Assembly (NCBI GenBank): GCA_003693705.1
Contig: RBZT01000563.1
Location: 1-64,000 of the forward strand
DNA: 64,000 nt
From: Polymyxa betae
Lineage: Eukaryota > Endomyxa > Phytomyxea > Plasmodiophorida > Plasmodiophoridae
Reading direction: 5' to 3'
Of this stretch, positions 9,423-20,264 are shown in pieces. The position numbers and the translations under genes are program-made. Below the pieces are notes generated by a model. That model worked only from the letters and a program-made list of their open reading frames with translations. It did not search any database and was not told the origin of the DNA. Position 1 is the stretch's first letter, and each line of letters opens with the position of its first letter.

Positions 9423-12400
9423 ATGTCTTTACAAGTAGCTTATTCTCGACCTGGCTCAAACCAAGCTCTATGTCAGGGACGTTTCCTTTACCAGCATCAG
9501 CACATTGCCTTAGTTAGATCTGTAAATCATCCGCAGCATAAGACACCGTCTACTCAAATTATTTTGCACGATGAACATCGGAAGCATGTATCATTTTGCA
9601 CTTGCATAGCAAGTCCTAGCTATGCTATTGGTTTGCCTGCTATCGTATCCAGGTACATATTTTACCATCAGAACGTTTCTGTAGAATCAAATTACACATA
9701 GTCGTCTCGATCTATTATGCATAGTGGACAACAGGTCATTCTTGTATCTACTGCATTGGACAGAAAACGGTCATGATCCCGAGCTTCTATTTCAATGCCG
9801 TATAGAAGCGCCTGACCCCAAAGCATATGTACTTTCCTTGTTGTGTTCTGATTCTTCAAGTGATTCTGTATCAGGATGCAGCTCATAAACGATATAGTCG
9901 ACCTTATCATGTAGGCATAACTAGCTATATTGTGGCATCATTATGGAGGGATTTCCTTACAGTAGTAAGGATTTGCCAGGCAGATGTGAATATTTATATA
10001 CTTCTGGCTAGTTCTAAATGATATTTCAGGAAGACAATCATATTCCTCGTGTTCATATACAGCATTTCTGTCAAACCAATACCACTCCCAGCGTTCTTCA
10101 TAACTTGGAAATAATTCAAGTCATATCTAATCAGATTACAGTTGGGTCGTGTGTGGAATCATATACTGGCACCTGCGATCTTCTCACATTTATCCTCGAC
10201 CTACAGTCTCGATGCATTCAACTTGGACCATATCAAGTTAACAATGTCGATCCAAGAACTCTACTGGTGCCTATTGAGCATGGCATGCTATGCATTAGCT
10301 CGGCTGATGCTCGATTAGTTGATAGCCAAGCAATTCGAAATCTGCCGATCTCTATTCCACGCGATTTCAAACCGAAATGTATCGTACATACTCCTATCGC
10401 TAGGCTGTTCATTGTTATTAACGAAACAGGCCAAATGTATTGTTTAAATTTGGACGAACCGAAATGCTCTCAACTGCAACTAATTGCTGAACATAAAGTC
10501 CCATTTTCTGCTGTTCATAGCGCTGCCATCACTGAAAGTGATAAACTGTTGATTTATGTTGCCGATTCATCAGAGCGGTTGTATCTGTGGACTATGGAAG
10601 GATTCATCCCAGGAAAATGTGATGGAGATGGAATCCATTCAACCTGCAAGCTGCTGTCATCACCAGTTAATTTAAAGATGAATGATGTCGATCTCTCAAA
10701 GCTATCTTCAATAGTTCAAATTGATCATTGCCTGTATGGCTGGCTTGATTCATATCCCGGAAAAGGGCTATATCGTGTACAGCATGGAGTAGTTCTGTCT
10801 GGACTGAAACAAGTTCAGAAGTTCGCTTATACAGCCCCCAATCTCGTGATGGCATTGAATTCATTGCTATTCATCTCTTTGCCAGATCCTCCGACAACCA
10901 TAGTTTACACGATATCAGACACCTCCTTAACTGAGATTGTTCTTGATCGTGTAAATCGAGACTGTTCAACCTTATCAGGGGCTACTGTTGCTGATAGTAC
11001 AAGGCTGCTACTAATATCGCAATGGGATATTCGTTTATTATATGGATATGATCAGCACTATCTCTTGAACGCTTATATAAGCGAGTATGGACCGATTCAT
11101 TCTGGCAGCATTAATGGCTATTATATTGGCATCTGTTCGGATTGCTACATCTCTCTGCTATGCTATTGTCCTGAATCCGATAGCATCCAATTACTAACGT
11201 CTATCAATTGCCTATTAGAAGTTGGGATTATTGTGCTGACTGACAAACATGTCATTGGTTCGCATAATGAAGTGTTCACGTTGTATAGCCATCATGGATA
11301 TTCCCATATTAGTGTGACAATATCCTATCATCTGCCACACATTATTACTTCTATTGTTCAATGTGGTGCCAGACTTATGATTGGCACCACTGAATCCTTT
11401 CATCTTTATATCATTGATAACGATGTTTGTATATGCTTACGCCAATGCCATTATCCATCAGTTCAACCTGTACTCATGTCTTTACTAAGCGATAATCTGG
11501 TAATTGCTTCCAATCGTTCTGGGACGTTCCTCATTGGCGATGATTGTAACATGGTTCCATTAGCAGCATCCACGAACAAAGTGGTTCGTATTCCGCACAC
11601 AGCATGCCTTTTACCGAACAATCGTTTAATGTTCATATCTGACTGTAACCAATTATATGTTACTGACATGTTGATTGAGCCCCAATTTCACACCATGAAG
11701 ATTGATATCTCTGTTTCTGGCTCAATCGTGTTTCTGAAGAAGATCGCTCTGGATGGTGATCTGTCCCTGTTAGCAATAGCAATCAATACTGAATCATCAG
11801 CTTCAGTTATGCAGTTGTACCTTCATCCAGTTATGGAACTGGTTTGTGAACATCATTTTCACTATGATATTCATGATATGGCCGTTTCTCAAACCAGTGG
11901 GACACAGATATTATCCGTGTTGAATAGCCGATTACAATGTTTAAAACAAAGATGGGTTTTGTCATGCTATTGCATTCGAGTTAACCCCGGAAGCAATCCA
12001 CATCAATCATCCGTTTCTGTTTCTTTTCTACATGAGACCAGTTTAATTACGGATTGTAATGGAACCTGCCAAATTTATTCTCTGTCAAACTGCTACGTTC
12101 TATTGCAAGTTGGTGGCTCCGGACTGAGAATCTACGAGCTATCTGAAAAGTGTTGTATATTGCGATGCGATTGGATGCTGCCAAAGGATCTTGAAGTACC
12201 ACTAATACGTTGTCATGAACCATTAAGTCTGCACAAACGTATTCAGACCCAATATGATATTCTACTGGTTTATCCGTCTAATTCGAAGTTATTATTATCT
12301 CGATTTCAATGTCAAGATGGGCGTTATACGTTTAAACGCATTACAGAAATAGAAAATTCAGTTCCAGAACGAATATCGCACATCGAGTTTCTTAATCGGA

Positions 12401-12726
12401 AATCACTCATAATGGCTACCGAATCAACGCTAATGTAAGCTCTGTTTATTCAGATAAACCCGTTTAATTTGCGAACTGCGAATAGGACAGTAAATATCGG
12501 CGGGGAAGAGGACAAACCCAGTCTAAGAATAAATGTCGGATATGAACATAAGATTGGTGCGATATCAAAAATATTAACTGGACGCTTGGACATGACAGGA
12601 TCTGAAAAGACCAGAGCTCTGTTGCTGATTGGTAAAGGTCACTGCAATGATTCATTGCACCAAACATCACTTGATTCTGATTTGAGATTTTCAGATGGGA
12701 GTCTATGTAAATATCAGACGTTATGA
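9423..12726 (+). CDS. Large beta-propeller protein, DDB1/CPSF-A/SF3B3-like (tentative)
   Basis: A protein of roughly 1000 residues, mostly from one long exon (10064-12434). Short upstream exons were read from 9423, joined by introns at about 9653-9709, 9827-9871 and 10010-10063. A further intron lies at about 12435-12484, before a last exon ending at 12726. The N-terminal exon contains RLDLLCIVDNRSFLYLLHW, and the middle has repeated short beta-strand-like blocks such as TLSGATVADSTRLLLISQWD. These resemble the MMS1/CPSF-A N-terminal propellers that scaffold cullin-4 ligases, SF3b or cleavage/polyadenylation factor. No diagnostic catalytic residues exist for this family, and similarity is weak. 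Another propeller scaffold, such as a nucleoporin or trafficking coat, cannot be excluded. It is cysteine- and serine-rich throughout. Confidence 0.5.
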
Positions 12727-12844
12727 GGATGATGGTCGTAAGACCAGGAATCATCAAACCGTCGTCTAATCGAATACACAGACATATGAATCTCGATGTT
12801 CTGGTCGTTCTTCACCAGCTCAGCCCAAGCCCTCATCACCGGGT

Positions 12845-13135
12845 TTGATACCGATCAATGACGTGAAACTGAATCGGGTCTTAAAAGAAGTCGCTGAAAA
12901 ATTAATTAGGAAAACGGCTGGCAATGCTGAGACCAATATTGCAATCGGAGTCGTAACGGCGCCCGGCTCAATTTCGATCAGATCAGTAGCAGATGAAACG
13001 TTCCGGGTCGTTGTTCGTGGCCCATATGTCCACTGTTCAGGAAAGTTTGCTGGTGACATTATCACAGTGGTAGTGGCAGACAATTACAATGATATTATCT
13101 ATGAGATCGTATTTAATATCATACTGAGCTCATAG
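12845..13135 (+). CDS. Unrecognised open frame, probably part of a small gene
   Basis: The frame runs open from about 12785 (SRCSGRSSPAQPKPSSPG) through IPINDVKLNRVLKEVAEKL to a stop at 13133-13135. The beginning is Ser/Pro-rich and could be an exon without its own ATG. The first ATG-like codon at 12845 is only the start of the open track. Amino acid composition (alternating charged and hydrophobic residues after residue 1) looks more protein-like than the opposite frame. I do not recognise a domain. It may be a separate small gene between the propeller gene and the unresolved block downstream. Confidence 0.3.
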   Translation: MIPINDVKLNRVLKEVAEKLIRKTAGNAETNIAIGVVTAPGSISIRSVADETFRVVVRGPYVHCSGKFAGDIITVVVADNYNDIIYEIVFNIILSS

Positions 13136-13706
13136 ATGATACATACTGACCGAATGGATTTATGCCTCTGGAGTCTCATGTGATTTAATTTGTTGCCCGA
13201 TCTTGATTATGTCGATATCAATAAGCACAACTATATACTGTAGACCAAGCCAGATCAAGATTACCGTATTGCAGGATGTCGGAAGGACATCAAGCTCATA
13301 GCGTCATTCGCTCTCAGTGGTATGCCAATCACTATCCTACAACCTGATCTAGAGAAGTATCTCAATGTTCACTCTCTATGCCAATTACTAAGGCGAGCCA
13401 TGTTCTTCACTGTATCTCTGCTCTCTAACGACAATTCAGACATTATTGCAGAGCATATTCGGGGGTTTTGATTCTGGAAGGATATTCCAAACAGAAATTG
13501 TTGAAACAAATGATCATTTAATGGAAGCGATTTGGCAAGCAAAATGATTGCTACAGCCAATGAATACCGCATACGTATATAAGGATTGGATTGGATTTAC
13601 TAGTTTGGCGGCGCGGTGACCTTCGCGCAAGGCAGGTAGTACTGAGGCATCGCCTCAAAATCTTACCAGGGGACTCTTACTTCCAGTTTCAGAGCCATTA
13701 ATTATT
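13136..13706. other. Unresolved interval with a GC-rich hairpin segment
   Basis: No convincing protein gene. A minus-strand frame at 13369-13572 (with IILLAKSLPLNDHLFQQFL) looks mildly protein-like but has no partner exon that I can defend. At 13605-13690 the sequence changes to GC-rich, structured sequence: GGCGGCGCGGTGACC, then TGAGGC-ATC-GCCTCA, a six-base-pair hairpin. It sits about 30 nt downstream of a TATATAAGG box at 13577. That arrangement could be a small RNA gene. It matched none of the tRNA, 5S, U1, U2, U4, U5 or U6 patterns I know. Confidence 0.3.
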
Positions 13707-14131
13707 TCACCCATGCATACGTATAGAGATTCCGGGTGTTAGTAGACAATGATCAACGGTGGTATATTGATCTGGATCCTCATACATAATGATGCTAAAG
13801 GTTTGTATGTATGGTCCCACTAAGTTGGTGCAAATACTGATTGTATTAGGGTGACCAGTAAGCATGGGATCCTGAGTCTAACCATCGCACGATATCCATT
13901 TGAACAATGCCAATTCACCATTAAGTAGAATAAAAACCGATATTGGATAAAGTGGGAATATATCTGTATAATAACATGAAGTAAAGTGGTGATTGATTGT
14001 AATACATAGAGGTGGCTCTTATAGAGTAGAAGTTTGGTGGTTGCGCCATAACATGTCCCAGGACCAGATAGTGTGATATTACGCAGATCTGCTCCCGTCA
14101 TCTTTATTATTGGATCACATATCTTCATCAA
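13707..14131 (-). CDS. Unrecognised minus-strand gene, exons uncertain
   Basis: The minus strand opens with MMKICDPIIKMTGADLRNI at 14131. The other end reads VGPYIQTFSIIMYEDPDQY and continues to a stop at 13707. Both ends look like genuine protein, but they lie in different frames, so one or two introns must fall between about 13830 and 14010. A patch reading LLNGELALFKWISC supports this. I could not choose a single consistent set of splice sites and do not recognise the family. It is divergent from CK2 alpha, with only 16 nt between the start codons' outer edges. Confidence 0.4.
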
Positions 14132-14147
14132 TCTCTAGCGTCTGACC

Positions 14148-15449
14148 ATGTCAGCAGCTGCACGCAACCGAAACAGAGGCGTACAGAGCATTGCCAGGAT
14201 CTATGCCAATGTTAATGTTGAACAGCCCAAGGAATACTGGGATTACGAGTCGTTCCAGATTAATTGGAGGTGGTGATGTCCAACAGCTTGTTGCTGGTGC
14301 TCAGAATTAACTTTTTTTTTATTGTAGAGGCCAGGACGATTATTTAATTGTTCGCAAGATTGGCCGTGGGAAATATTCGGAAGTATTTGAGGGCTACAAT
14401 ACCAGAGCTGGAGCTCCATGTGTTGTTAAGATTCTGAAACCTGTCAAAAGGAAGAAGATCAAACGTGAGATTAGGATCTTACAGAACTTGTGTGGATGTC
14501 CAAATATTATTACTTTATTGGATACTTGCAGAGATCCACAATCTAAGACCCCTTCTCTCATATTTGAATTTGTCGATACTATCGATTTTAAGGTGATCTG
14601 AGGCAATATATGCTCATTACCTCTATCTAATCCAGGCTCTTTTAGACGTTATATCAATCTCTGAGTGATTATGATATTCGTTATTATATTTACCAGATTC
14701 TGATTGCATTGGACGCCTGTCATTCTCGTGGAATTATGCACCGTGATGTAAGCAGCAATTATATTTGCAGTTTATGTTTTATATTAATGTGCCTTTTGTA
14801 GATTAAACCCCATAACATTATGATTGATCATCGTCGTCGTCAACTACGTCTCATTGATTGGGGTCTGGCTGAATTTTATCACCCCGGTAAAGAATACAAT
14901 GTTCGTGTTGCCTCTCGTTATTTCAAAGGTCATTAGCACTGCATCAAGTAGATTATCGATATATTTATTTCTGCATATAATAGGTCCAGAACTGTTAGTA
15001 GATCTTCGTGATTACGATTACTCATTAGATATGTGGAGTCTGGGATGTATGTTTGCTGGTATGATATTCAAGAAGGAGCCTTTCTTTCAAGGTCAAGATA
15101 ACTACGATCAGCTTGTTAAGATTGCTCGTGTTCTTGGAACTCGGGTAGATCTGCTTACAAACGACACATTGATTAAGTCCTGACATTTACTTTACAGGAT
15201 CTTCATGCTTATCTGGTCAAGTATAATCTGACTCTTGATCGTCATTATGATGGATTATTGAAAAACATGCCTCGGCGTCATTGGGATTCTTTCATCACTC
15301 CTGAGAATCGTCATCTGGTCTCAGATTCGGCCTTGGATTTCCTCAATGGTCTGCTCCAGTACGACCATCAAGCCAGATTGACCTGCCAGGAAGCCATGGC
15401 TCATTCCTATTTCGACCCGGTTCGAGCCGAGATCGCCGAATCTGGTTGA
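14148..15449 (+). CDS. CSNK2A: Casein kinase 2 catalytic subunit alpha
   Basis: Constitutively active, acidophilic Ser/Thr kinase of the CMGC group. Seen in order: [18 protein letters not shown] (the N-terminal segment that packs on the activation loop), glycine loop [32 protein letters not shown] with the ATP-binding lysine and basic patch, catalytic loop [13 protein letters not shown], and metal site as [16 protein letters not shown] rather than DFG is the CK2 signature. Then come [12 protein letters not shown] and [19 protein letters not shown]. Introns were read near 14276-14328, 14592-14650, 14750-14802, 14930-14982 and 15150-15198. The protein ends at 15449, just after the kinase domain, so it lacks the long C-terminal tail of vertebrate CK2 alpha. 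Confidence 0.95.
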
Positions 15450-15548
15450 AAGTTTTAGTCGAGTTTCAACATGTTGATTTAGGAAGATCTTTTTAATTAC
15501 AGTCAGATATAAAATTGTCAATCTTTTCATATATTAAAAGAAATTCAA

Positions 15549-15790
15549 TGGGAATAGATATTGATAGATTAATCAGACAGTGGAGTGCTATCAACACTAT
15601 TCAATTGGTGTGAGCAACATTTCATTTGGGATAATCAATTACAACTGCCAGCGATCTTCGGAAGGAATTTGTTCTTTTACAACCCTTTCCATTCATGAAA
15701 CGGCAATGTACAGGAACTAAAAGCCATTTGCGGAAGTCAATTCAGCGTTGTTAAAATACCGGAAGACATTACAGAACTGTAAGCAAATGA
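15549..15790 (+). other. Possible small gene, not resolved
   Basis: An ATG at 15549 begins MGIDIDRLIRQWSAINTIQL, followed by a good donor and acceptor pair (about 15609-15651). Further frames read EFVLLQPFPFMKRQ and ELKAICGSQFSVVKIPEDI before a stop at about 15780. These look like pieces of one small protein of about 70 residues. I could not find a combination of splice sites that keeps one frame, and I do not recognise it. Confidence 0.25.
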
Positions 15791-15867
15791 TGGATGGTTC
15801 AGGCTAACTCAATGAGATATTGGAGAGAACATATCTTTTGGAGATATTATCTGGGAAATCGATAATA

Positions 15868-16511
15868 ATGGATAAGCTTGAGTTCACAATTGTGATTATC
15901 GGTGATGACGAAGTTGGTAAATGGGAGCTGTTAGAGACCCAGATTGGTAGTGAGAACGTTATAAGAGAGTGTCATACTGCTTCAATACATGAAGGCCCAA
16001 GAACAGATCCAGTTCATATCAAATATGTAAATATACCATCCGCACAAAGATATATTAAATTAGCACCAAGATATTGGACATCGGCTGCTGCTATTGTTCG
16101 TACAATAAGCAGAGATGCATATTGACAATTCGGATTCAATATCGTTCAGGTGTTTGTATTCGATCAGAACGATCGAGACAGTTTCATTTCCATATCAACC
16201 TGGCTGTCAGCCCAGCAAGATTTCGATCAAATTCAACTCTTTTTGATTGTCAATGTCCATCAACAAACAGTCGGTAATAACAGCAAACCAGCAACAGTCA
16301 GATTCGTTCAATGTGAGCAGGTGGTAAACAGTTCGTGACCGAGAACGAAATTGATCAGCTGGCCAAGCAATATCGAATGCGAATATTGCATCGGAATAAA
16401 ATAGATCGTGTCCTGGATGAGGTCGTGAAGGTCATTAAACAGGTTGCTGTGCGAACCACCCTTGCTGGTGATCTTCTGGGACGTCGTATTGGCATTATAC
16501 CAGGCAAATGA
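15868..16511 (+). CDS. Rab/Ras-like GTPase fold with degraded nucleotide-binding motifs
   Basis: The overall path of a Rab-like small GTPase is visible. LEFTIVIIGDDEVGK fits beta-1 and the P-loop. NIPSAQRYIKLAPRYWTSAAAI fits the switch II/alpha-2 region. VFVFDQNDRDSFISISTWL fits the VFD..(D)R.SF motif. ENEIDQLAKQYRMRILHRNK fits the last helix region. The nucleotide-contacting residues are altered: GKW instead of GKS/T in the P-loop, no DTAGQE, LIVNVHQQT instead of NKxD, and no SAK motif. Introns were read near 16091-16150 and about 16275-16335. The final segment (RTTLAGDLLGRRIGIIPGK) lacks the CC prenylation ending of a normal Rab. It could be a functional pseudo-GTPase or an early pseudogene, but the frame is kept throughout, favouring the former. 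Confidence 0.6.
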
Positions 16512-16719
16512 GAACCAATCTCATTTAAACTCTAAATACAATACAGAATCATATTTTATCTTAATACGAGTATTACGTTAGTCTGTTGAAGGTTTTAAAA
16601 AAAATTGCGGATTTCCAAGAAAATTTCTGAATATTTCTGAGCTAACGACAGTGAGACCGAGACGCTGTTCAGAGATCAAGATCGAGGCTCTTGTTAATAG
16701 ATCGATCTGTGGGTCTTAA

Positions 16720-17375
16720 ATGGGCAATGCTAACAGTGCTGCTTTAACCAGTGATGATATCGAGGAGCTTCGATCTCCAGATATATCTCAATGTACATTC
16801 AAGTCGTTTTATATCCTGTTTCATAAATAATATGATTGATCTTCTAGTTACTGAGCAGCAGATTAAAGCACTTTATGAACGATTTCGTCGCCTAGATAAA
16901 TCATCCAGTGGCTATATCACAACCCATGACTTTGAATTAATTCCTGTAAGTTATATATAACATTAATATATGTATGTTATATTAGAAACTGATTGAATTT
17001 GGACAGGAGCTTAGTATGAATCCATTATGTCATCGTATTATTCATCTATTCGATAGTTCTGGCATCGATAGGGTCAACTTTCGCGATTTCGTTCGAACTT
17101 TATGGAAGTTCAGCTCTGGGTGTCCTGTAGATCAAAAACTTCGTGCTGCCTTTGAAGCATATGATGTTGATGGTGATGGTGTGATCGGTTATGATGATCT
17201 CATGTATATATTGAAATTACTATCTGGTGTCTATCTAACTGATGATCAATTACATGGCATTGTGACCAGTACAATCCAGAAAGTGGACACCAGCAAGACC
17301 GGGGCCATCTCATTCGATAATTTTCGAGATAATATCGGTATTGGATTGGCACAGAAACTCACTGTCAATATCTGA
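16720..17375 (+). CDS. Calcineurin B / calcineurin B-homologous EF-hand protein
   Basis: Small Ca2+-sensing regulatory subunit. It begins MGNANSAAL, a good N-myristoylation site as in calcineurin B. Four EF-hand regions are visible: DKSSSGYITTHD, DSSGIDRVNFRD (degenerate), DVDGDGVIGYDD (canonical) and DTSKTGAISFDN. The linker FELIPELSMNPLCHRIIHLF and VNFRDFVRTL recall both calcineurin B and the CHP proteins. The terminal LAQKLTVNI is close to calcineurin B's KMVVDV. Introns were read at about 16795-16850 and 16944-17005. Its partner would be a calcineurin A phosphatase or, for CHP, a Na+/H+ exchanger; neither is in this window. Only EF3 looks like a strong Ca2+ site by residue content. Confidence 0.85.
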
Positions 17376-17615
17376 TATCATTCATTACTAACATCCATAC
17401 CCTACCTGTACACACCAATAATATTGTTCAGTGCTTATCAATATATACATCAACTATGAATTATTTGAAATACAGTTGCTCATGAAGCTCGAAGCTAAAT
17501 AATTTTATAGTTGCTGAGTGCCATTTGTATAGAATACAGTAATGTTACATTACGATATCAATGTTTGATGTTGCTCTTGACTGCGTAGTCTGATCTCTCA
17601 TCTGATTGCAGACCC

Positions 17616-18056
17616 ATGAGCGACCTAGCTGAATGGCTTGAAGGTATAAGCAACGTATCTGTCTCTGAGACTCATCCCTCATTGTATTCATTGCAGCTGA
17701 AGTCAGTGTCATCACTAATGACGGTAGGAATCTTGTAGGACGTCTTCGTGGATTTGACCAGGTTGTGATGTGATGCATTGATGAAATCGAGCTAATTTTC
17801 ATTGTATAGTGCATCAATATTGTATTAGAAGAATGTCATGAACGTGTTTACTCAACAACATCTGGTGTTGAACAGGTTGTTCTAGGCCTTTATGTTGTTC
17901 GAGGAGATAACATGTAAAGATCTATCTCATGATCTGTTCTCATATCACTCATTGGTTATTTACAGATCTGTTATTGGGCAACTCGAGCAAGATCTTGATT
18001 CACAGCTTGATCTTAGCTCTATACGAGCTGAACCACTAAAACCCATTGTACACTAA
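17616..18056 (+). CDS. LSM8: U6 snRNA-associated Sm-like protein LSM8
   Basis: Component of the nuclear LSM2-8 ring that binds the 3' end of U6 snRNA. Read through three introns (about 17644-17696, 17761-17808 and 17917-17967), the protein is about 95 residues. It shows Sm1 (VSVITNDGRNLVGRLRGFDQ), then NIVLEECHERVYS, then the LSM8-specific VVLGLYVVRGDNISVIGQL and a C-terminal SSIRAEPLKPIVH. The length and the VEQVVLGLY...RGDN signature separate LSM8 from LSM1 and other Sm proteins. This small intron-rich gene is easy to miss because no exon exceeds about 110 nt. Confidence 0.92.
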
Positions 18057-18200
18057 ACTAAATAACCATCCAACAATAAATACAATTCCACTATCTTATT
18101 CATGAACATAGCTTGGTCGAATAAATTCATGATATGCTATATATGATCTCCATTGTTTAAGATTACTGAACTGACTTGGACATAGATGTGATGGATGGTA

Positions 18201-20264
18201 CTACAAACCACTTCTAGATCCCGGCTTAAACCCGGTTGTTCCATCGGGGCCGGCCGCCATCCGCGTGATTTGTTTCACACGATTTGAATTCGACGGGCGC
18301 TGCGATGGAGTGCTCAGCTGTTCGATCTTCTTCAATAGCGCTTCTTCTGCTGTAGAGATCGGGGCTGCCTTCGTCTGCTCAATGGAGCGAGCCACTCTCT
18401 GCCTCTTGCGATTGTTGTAAGTGAGATTATTTACAAAGACCTCGTCATTCACGTGTAATACAACACCACCATTCACATCATTCTGACTATATGCAACTGA
18501 TTCATCATCAATGCGAATGAAACCGCCATTAGGATAAGTCGATTCAACAACGCCTTTCTTCGGCATCAGCCTCAACAGGGAGATTCTCGAGCTGGCATCA
18601 GACGTTTCTGATAATCGGAATGCAAATTCAACGTTGTCTCCAGCACGTAATGCTGTCCGCCCAACCAGCAGATCATTCTGGCTAAAAAGCCAAACATCGG
18701 AAGAGAGTTGTGCTTTGATTACAGATTCCTCTGTGAGCTTCACCGATCCCATCACATTATCAGAAGCAGAAGGTAAAGGGGCCGCCTGTGGTTGATCGGT
18801 TTTGCCCCAGAATGGGTTTGATGAACGAGCTCCTGGTTCTTGAATCACAGTACCTTGTAGATCAATGGCATTGAAATGAACACTGCCGGCAGGAAGAATG
18901 GTGAGACGAGAGGCGCTTAGCTGATCTTTGACATGATTGATATTGAATTCAACTTCATTGCCGACATGAATGGTTGCATTAGGATCCAAGACTTCACTAA
19001 AATGAAAGAAGAGAGGATCTTGGCGTGATTCACATTTGATGAAACCGTATTGCTGCTTCAAGACGGTGACAATACCGCGTTCTCGACCGATTGGAGATGG
19101 AACTATCAAAGTAATCTCTGTTGCAGATTTTGCTCGTGTTCGATTATGCATGGCGATCTTGAACTCAACTTCATCACCTGGAAGAAGCTCATATCTGGGA
19201 TCAGCCACGTCATTATTGCTAAACGATAATGTCCTTGTTAAGACTCCAGGGTTGTTAATCGGAGATGTCAACCTGGAGACAGGAGCTGATTGGCTCATAC
19301 CAGTACCAGTACCAGTGCCAGAATGTTCATCAATGATATATTCAATATTGCCAAGCTCGTGGCTACCAGTACTGTTCCGTTTTGCTCTTGGGCCTTTAGC
19401 AGCAGCGAGTCCAACACTGATAATGCCTCTGCGAGGTGTCATTTCAATCTTTTGATGCTGAATGGTACCCGGCTCAAGCAATACAACACGTGTAGCATGC
19501 ATTTGATTTTTCTTATTGGTTCCAACAATAAATGAAACTTCTGCACCTGGGTGAATACAGACTCCTTGATTCGATACTTCCGAGAAATGAAAGAACATTT
19601 GCTTCTGATCTCGATCCAGACACCGAATAAACCCATATGACTCTTTGATAGCCACCACAACACCGGTCTCTCGAAGAGTTTCATCAGCAGTGTCAATTAT
19701 TCCATTGCCTTGGTGAATGAGACGAATATTGGTGGCGCCCTGACGCCCAGAACGTTTTTCAGTAAATAGCTGAAATTCGACAATATCGCCAGGGATGAGT
19801 ATGGGAGTGTTTTGAGGATCATCGATATCGCGACCACTGAACTCTAGTAGAGCATATGGACCTTGAGGACCATTAATAATCTCTCCACTACATATGCCTG
19901 GAACATCCTCAATCTCAGCTCGAATTCTACCCCCGAATGGTTCACTTGGTGCTGTTCCGTTTGGGCCGATATGCACCTGAAGTTCGCGTTCCACAATCCC
20001 TCGAGAGCGAACATCCGATATTTCTTCGAAAACAACGGTGCCAGGAGGTAAAATCAGAACTTGAACGGCGCTTGGACGACCCGATTCGGGATCTGACCGA
20101 ACTGAGAATGACACCTCATCACCAGTCTCGATAACACGATTCGGCGAGGCGTTCATCAAGGATGAAAAGTGGAAAAAAATCTTATCTTCACGTTCAGCAC
20201 ATCGTATAAAGCCAAAAGCGTCCTTAACGGCGATAACGACGCCGGTCTCACGAACGTTGTTCAT
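18201..20264 (-). CDS. CSDE1: Multi-cold-shock-domain RNA-binding protein, CSDE1/UNR-like
   Basis: A 687-residue protein built of repeated cold shock domains, the UNR architecture used in mRNA translation and stability control. Each repeat opens with a variant of RETGVVIAVKDAFGFIRC (starts near residues 5, 195, 390 and 590), followed by KIFFHFS-type RNP2 strands and G(D/A)EV.F segments: FFHFSSLM, MFFHFSEV and LFFHFSEV. Between them lie degenerate non-canonical repeats that retain PGD.VEF but lack the aromatic RNP1. The alternation of canonical and degenerate repeats is characteristic of UNR. The whole protein is one uninterrupted exon, unlike most neighbours. The C-terminus is basic. Translation starts at 20262-20264. 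Confidence 0.9.
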   Translation of the reverse strand: MNNVRETGVVIAVKDAFGFIRCAEREDKIFFHFSSLMNASPNRVIETGDEVSFSVRSDPESGRPSAVQVLILPPGTVVFEEISDVRSRGIVERELQVHIGPNGTAPSEPFGGRIRAEIEDVPGICSGEIINGPQGPYALLEFSGRDIDDPQNTPILIPGDIVEFQLFTEKRSGRQGATNIRLIHQGNGIIDTADETLRETGVVVAIKESYGFIRCLDRDQKQMFFHFSEVSNQGVCIHPGAEVSFIVGTNKKNQMHATRVVLLEPGTIQHQKIEMTPRRGIISVGLAAAKGPRAKRNSTGSHELGNIEYIIDEHSGTGTGTGMSQSAPVSRLTSPINNPGVLTRTLSFSNNDVADPRYELLPGDEVEFKIAMHNRTRAKSATEITLIVPSPIGRERGIVTVLKQQYGFIKCESRQDPLFFHFSEVLDPNATIHVGNEVEFNINHVKDQLSASRLTILPAGSVHFNAIDLQGTVIQEPGARSSNPFWGKTDQPQAAPLPSASDNVMGSVKLTEESVIKAQLSSDVWLFSQNDLLVGRTALRAGDNVEFAFRLSETSDASSRISLLRLMPKKGVVESTYPNGGFIRIDDESVAYSQNDVNGGVVLHVNDEVFVNNLTYNNRKRQRVARSIEQTKAAPISTAEEALLKKIEQLSTPSQRPSNSNRVKQITRMAAGPDGTTGFKPGSRSGL

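Noticed and set aside
12820-13083. Minus-strand 87-residue frame opposite the 12845 frame
   Set aside because: Its composition looks like a mirror of the plus-strand frame and it has no motifs or supporting exons.
13605-13690. U1 snRNA or SRP RNA gene
   Set aside because: A CTTACC word and a GCGCGGTGACC word are suggestive, but the U1 5' end ACTTACCTG and the SRP S-domain signature are absent.
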